A DNA stretch of 64,000 nt from CAYPJE01 sp964410945 (GTDB lineage Bacteria; Fidelibacterota; Marinisomatia; Marinisomatales; TCS56): contig CAYPJE010000006.1 of assembly GCA_964410945.1 (NCBI GenBank), positions 55,781 through 119,780 on the forward strand, written 5' to 3'. Under the pieces are notes generated by a model. The model searched no databases. It was not told where the DNA came from and worked only from the letters and a program-made list of their open reading frames with translations. Shown here piece after piece: positions 61,174-64,000 of this stretch. Each line of letters opens with the position of its first letter. Within the stretch, counting starts at the first letter, position 1. The translations under genes were made by a program, and so were the position numbers.

Positions 61174-62743
61174 TATCAGGATCAAGTTCCCAGGCCTTCC
61201 TGTATATCTCACGTGCTTGATTATGTTTTTTCCGGACAGAAAAAACATCACCTAAATGTTCAAGTACAATGGCATTGGTGCTGTCATTGTCTACTGCTGC
61301 CTGGATATATTCCTGAGCTTTTTTATATTTGCCCAATTTGAAATAAATCCAACCCATTGTATCGAGATAGGCAGAATTATCAGGTTCCAGCTGCAGAGCT
61401 TGGGTCGACAATTCTAATGCTTTATCAAGTAATTCACCCCGCTCAGCCAGGCTGTAAGCGTAATTATTAAATGTCTGGGCATCGTTAATATCTTCATTGA
61501 CCAGGATTGTGTAAAGTGAGTCCGATTTCGCCCAATCTTTCAATGAATCATATATCAAGGCCAGTGTTTTTCGGGCATGGCGCGATTCAGGGAAAACTCC
61601 CAGTGCCTGCTCAAGATACCGGCGGGCGGAATTGAATTCTCCTTTTTGATAAAATGAATTACCCAGCAAATATTTAAGCGTGAAATTAGCCGGTATTTTT
61701 TCGTTCGCTTTCACCAGAATCTCGATCGCTTTGTCAACACTGTCTCTCTGTAGTTCAATCAGTGCCCGATTTCCATATCCCCGTTCTTCATCAGGGTATT
61801 TTTGTATCGATTCTTCGGCATATTCTTCTGATGCAATCAGATCGCCATTTACAGCTGCAATAGTAGAAAGAAAATACAGGATTGATGGATCGTCGACTGA
61901 ATCAGCATATAACTTATTAAATATGGCCAGTGCTTTATCGGTCATATCATGTTCATAGTATAGCGTACCCAACCTGATTCTCAAATTCTGATCGTTATCC
62001 ACTTCCAGCAGATGCTCCAAACAATTTATGCCAGTATTAAAATCCCCATTCAGAATCGCTAAGTCGCTAAGTGTCATCAGATAATTATTATTGGTAGAGT
62101 CGAGTTCAACCAGGGTCTGAAATAATTCCTGAGCCAGCTTATACTGCTGGGTTGCCAGTGCAATCTGAGCTGCATTTTCCACCGGCACCAGGTTATCTTC
62201 GTCCTCCCGGCTGATTTGCTGATATATTTTCAAGGCCCTATCCAGATCATCCTGCAATTTCGCCAGGTTCGCCAGAGCATAGCCATAATCAATATTTTCT
62301 GGATTCTTCTCCCAAAGACCATCATATATTGTTTTTGCTTCGGGGTAAGCTTTACGTAATACATACTGGTGGGCCAGCATCTCAGCAGCTTCAATATCAC
62401 TCGGATCAAGATTTATTGCCTTTTTAAGATACGCTTCAGAATGTTCAACCTTGCCCAGGTGCCAGTAACTTTCTGCCAATGATACATGAATGGAACTGAC
62501 CAGCGAATCCAGCTCCAGGGCATCCTGAAATTCAAGTACTGCCAAGGCATAGTTCCCCTGGTTCAGATAGAGTTGCCCATCCATGAAGTGTCCCAGAGCT
62601 TCCGGATTGATATCCACCCGTTCAACCGGATCAGGGTCACCGGTGTCTGGTGTTATAGCTGGTCTCTGCGAGCAGCCTGCTAACAGGCCGAACAACAACA
62701 CAAAGGACACAGAATTCAAAATGAATTTTGCAGTTTTCACCAT
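61139..62743 (-). CDS. TPR-repeat lipoprotein
   Basis: A 534-residue protein with a signal and lipobox (LLFGLLAGCSQ), then about 12 tetratricopeptide repeats covering almost the full length (for example NYALAVLEFQDALELDS, YYEHDMTDKALAIFNKLY and AYLDTMGWIYFKLGKYKKAQ). TPR arrays bind proteins; in this place the partner may be the LolB-like lipoprotein or the glycan machinery. It begins the minus-strand set of genes that continues through the GT2/GT9/GT4 genes. No enzymatic domain is present. Confidence 0.9.
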   Translation of the reverse strand: MVKTAKFILNSVSFVLLFGLLAGCSQRPAITPDTGDPDPVERVDINPEALGHFMDGQLYLNQGNYALAVLEFQDALELDSLVSSIHVSLAESYWHLGKVEHSEAYLKKAINLDPSDIEAAEMLAHQYVLRKAYPEAKTIYDGLWEKNPENIDYGYALANLAKLQDDLDRALKIYQQISREDEDNLVPVENAAQIALATQQYKLAQELFQTLVELDSTNNNYLMTLSDLAILNGDFNTGINCLEHLLEVDNDQNLRIRLGTLYYEHDMTDKALAIFNKLYADSVDDPSILYFLSTIAAVNGDLIASEEYAEESIQKYPDEERGYGNRALIELQRDSVDKAIEILVKANEKIPANFTLKYLLGNSFYQKGEFNSARRYLEQALGVFPESRHARKTLALIYDSLKDWAKSDSLYTILVNEDINDAQTFNNYAYSLAERGELLDKALELSTQALQLEPDNSAYLDTMGWIYFKLGKYKKAQEYIQAAVDNDSTNAIVLEHLGDVFSVRKKHNQAREIYRKAWELDPDNERIKAKAQVD

Positions 62744-62836
62744 AATAAAACCGTATTCCAGTATTTAATCATCAATAAACTTAAAATCACCGCTGCAAAC
62801 TGAGTTCCAATAAGAATGGCGGAAAAGCAAGAATCT

Positions 62837-64000
62837 TCAATTCTTGTTGAGAGCCACATTATTTCCGCCCTGTGCTTTTACACGATACATGGCAGCGTCA
62901 GATTTGGCAATCAAATCCTTAATCCGATCGGCATCCAACGGAAATTGAGCCAGACCAATACTAATTGTCATTCTGACTCCGATTCCATCACGATTGAATT
63001 TATATCCGGCAATTGTCTTGACAATGCGCTCAGCTACTTTTTTGGCTTTTTTCTTATTGGTATTGATTAACAGAATTGCAAATTCCTCACCGCCATAGCG
63101 GGCTATCACATCAATATTTCGGATACATTTCTTGAACAGCTGGGAAACAGCCTGCAAAACATAATCACCGTACAGATGGCCATGGGTATCATTGATTCGT
63201 TTGAACTTATCCAGGTCCATCATCAAGAGCACCAGATCCTGCTGGAAACGCAGGGATCGACTGATTTCTTCTTCGAAGCGTTCAAGAAATGATTTGTGGT
63301 TTAATAATTCTGTCAGTCCATCATGTGTGGCATGTTGATGGGCAATTCTATATTTCCCCGACCAATCCAGGATTGAATTCAAGGTGCGGGCCAATGATTC
63401 CAGTAGCCACAGATCCGATTCAGAGAATTGCCTCGAAGAAAGCCTTTCCAGGACAATTGCCCCCCGGCTGCTGGAATCAACATTCAATGGAATCCCTATT
63501 ACGGACATGAAATGGTAGTTTTCCATATCCTTGGTATGAAAGCGTCCCTCATCAAGATAATCGCGTTCCCAGTAGGCCGAGTTAATCGGTTTGGATGACC
63601 TGATTGGGCGGCCATGCAGAGTGCCTTCAATTTGAAACCTTCCACCAACACTAATATCCTCACTGAAACCGTCAACCATCACAACGGTGGCGGTGGAACC
63701 GTCTTCGTTGGCCATCGAAATGGTCAGTTTATCGTACGAAAACAGTGAATTACACAATTGACAGATAGTTGTGAATACCGAATTCGGTTCGGACCGAATA
63801 TCAGTTTTTTCCATCAGATCGGTTATTCGGGAATAGTTTTCCCGATCAGCGATTAACTCTTCAATTCGCTCAATTTTTTCTATCCCATTTGAAAGAAATA
63901 CTCCCAGACTGAACAGAATGTCACGATCGCGCTGTTCCAATTCATTGAAATGCTCAGAATAGACCATCAGGCAACCGGCCGTCGAACCGCGGTAAAGGAT
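62837..64000 (-). CDS. GAF-GGDEF diguanylate cyclase, cut by window edge
   Basis: The frame stays open to base 64000; the apparent ATG at 63967 lies inside the end of a GAF domain (GSTAGCLMVYSEHFN). A second GAF domain (about residues 50-205 from that ATG, with FMSVIGIPL and GAIVLERLSSR) precedes a GGDEF domain. IARYGGEEFAILL holds the GGEEF active site, KFKRINDTHGHLYGDYVLQ is the usual metal and base region, and there is no RxxD inhibitory site just before GGEEF. It makes cyclic di-GMP from two GTP. C-terminal sequence ends at NVALNKN. It is probably regulated by small-molecule or redox binding to the GAF domains. Confidence 0.92.
   Translation of the reverse strand: MLYRGSTAGCLMVYSEHFNELEQRDRDILFSLGVFLSNGIEKIERIEELIADRENYSRITDLMEKTDIRSEPNSVFTTICQLCNSLFSYDKLTISMANEDGSTATVVMVDGFSEDISVGGRFQIEGTLHGRPIRSSKPINSAYWERDYLDEGRFHTKDMENYHFMSVIGIPLNVDSSSRGAIVLERLSSRQFSESDLWLLESLARTLNSILDWSGKYRIAHQHATHDGLTELLNHKSFLERFEEEISRSLRFQQDLVLLMMDLDKFKRINDTHGHLYGDYVLQAVSQLFKKCIRNIDVIARYGGEEFAILLINTNKKKAKKVAERIVKTIAGYKFNRDGIGVRMTISIGLAQFPLDADRIKDLIAKSDAAMYRVKAQGGNNVALNKN

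Noticed and set aside
1..64000. CRISPR array, tRNA, rRNA, prophage or complete insertion sequence
   Set aside because: No regularly spaced repeats, no tRNA cloverleaf pattern that I could recognise, and no transposase frame were found by reading both strands.

Overview
The window looks like a chromosomal segment of a Gram-negative (diderm) bacterium of the Fibrobacteres-Chlorobi-Bacteroidetes (FCB) superphylum, possibly Marinimicrobia (SAR406) or a near relative. This rests on a DUF5723-type outer-membrane barrel paired with a very large lipoprotein, an LptF/LptG permease, many lipobox proteins, a BatA-VWA protein, YfhO, and a SAM-II type riboswitch. It is inference from gene content; no rRNA or tRNA gene was found. 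By eye the base composition is moderate (mid-40s % GC), with a clearly AT-richer stretch around 50-56 kb. Most genes lie on the minus strand in tight operons with 1-35 nt overlaps.

Regions 1-9.3 kb: the 3' part of a minus-strand group (murQ, an alkaline-phosphatase-fold protein, and a GNAT acetyltransferase cut by the window edge), a plus-strand trio (DUF503, prmA, lptG-like), then a translationally coupled minus-strand pair of outer-membrane barrel and ~970-residue lipoprotein. Regions 9.3-16.9 kb: the whole activated-methyl cycle as one operon, metH-metF-metK-ahcY, preceded by a convincing SAM-II aptamer and an intrinsic terminator directly before the metH start, and closed by a terminator after ahcY. 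Regions 16.9-24.4 kb: ileS, a DksA/TraR zinc-finger protein, lspA, rluD-like, xerC-like, hpf and a sugar nucleotidyltransferase.

Regions 24.4-31.6 kb: an HtrA protease with its own terminator, then a pyrF-pyrE-cyclophilin-patatin-dsbD-tlpA operon (pyrimidine synthesis plus envelope folding and redox). Regions 31.6-38.3 kb: single genes (GNAT, possible small lipoprotein, SSS symporter, DUF885 protein, a small helical protein, a dicarboxylate/amino acid symporter) separated by intergenic DNA that holds inverted repeats and a possible structured RNA with a terminator. Regions 38.3-47.5 kb: an eight-gene operon (yajC, def, fmt, rsmB, PASTA protein, dolichol-kinase-like protein, BatA-VWA protein, hflX) behind a histidine kinase that is coupled to a YfhO protein.

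Regions 47.5-62.8 kb: a surface-glycan locus with YfhO, a flippase, two GT4, two GT2 and one GT9 glycosyltransferases, three sulfotransferase-fold proteins, an unrecognised protein, a LolB/DUF4292-like lipoprotein and a TPR lipoprotein. A plus-strand AT-rich insert (53.8-56.5 kb) sits inside it. The last gene is a GAF-GGDEF diguanylate cyclase cut by the right edge. No CRISPR array, prophage, intact insertion sequence or obvious new defence system was seen. The observations most worth following are the SAM-II-controlled methyl-cycle operon, the possible structured RNA near 38.1-38.25 kb, the phosphatase with altered metal ligands, and the sulfotransferase-rich glycan island.
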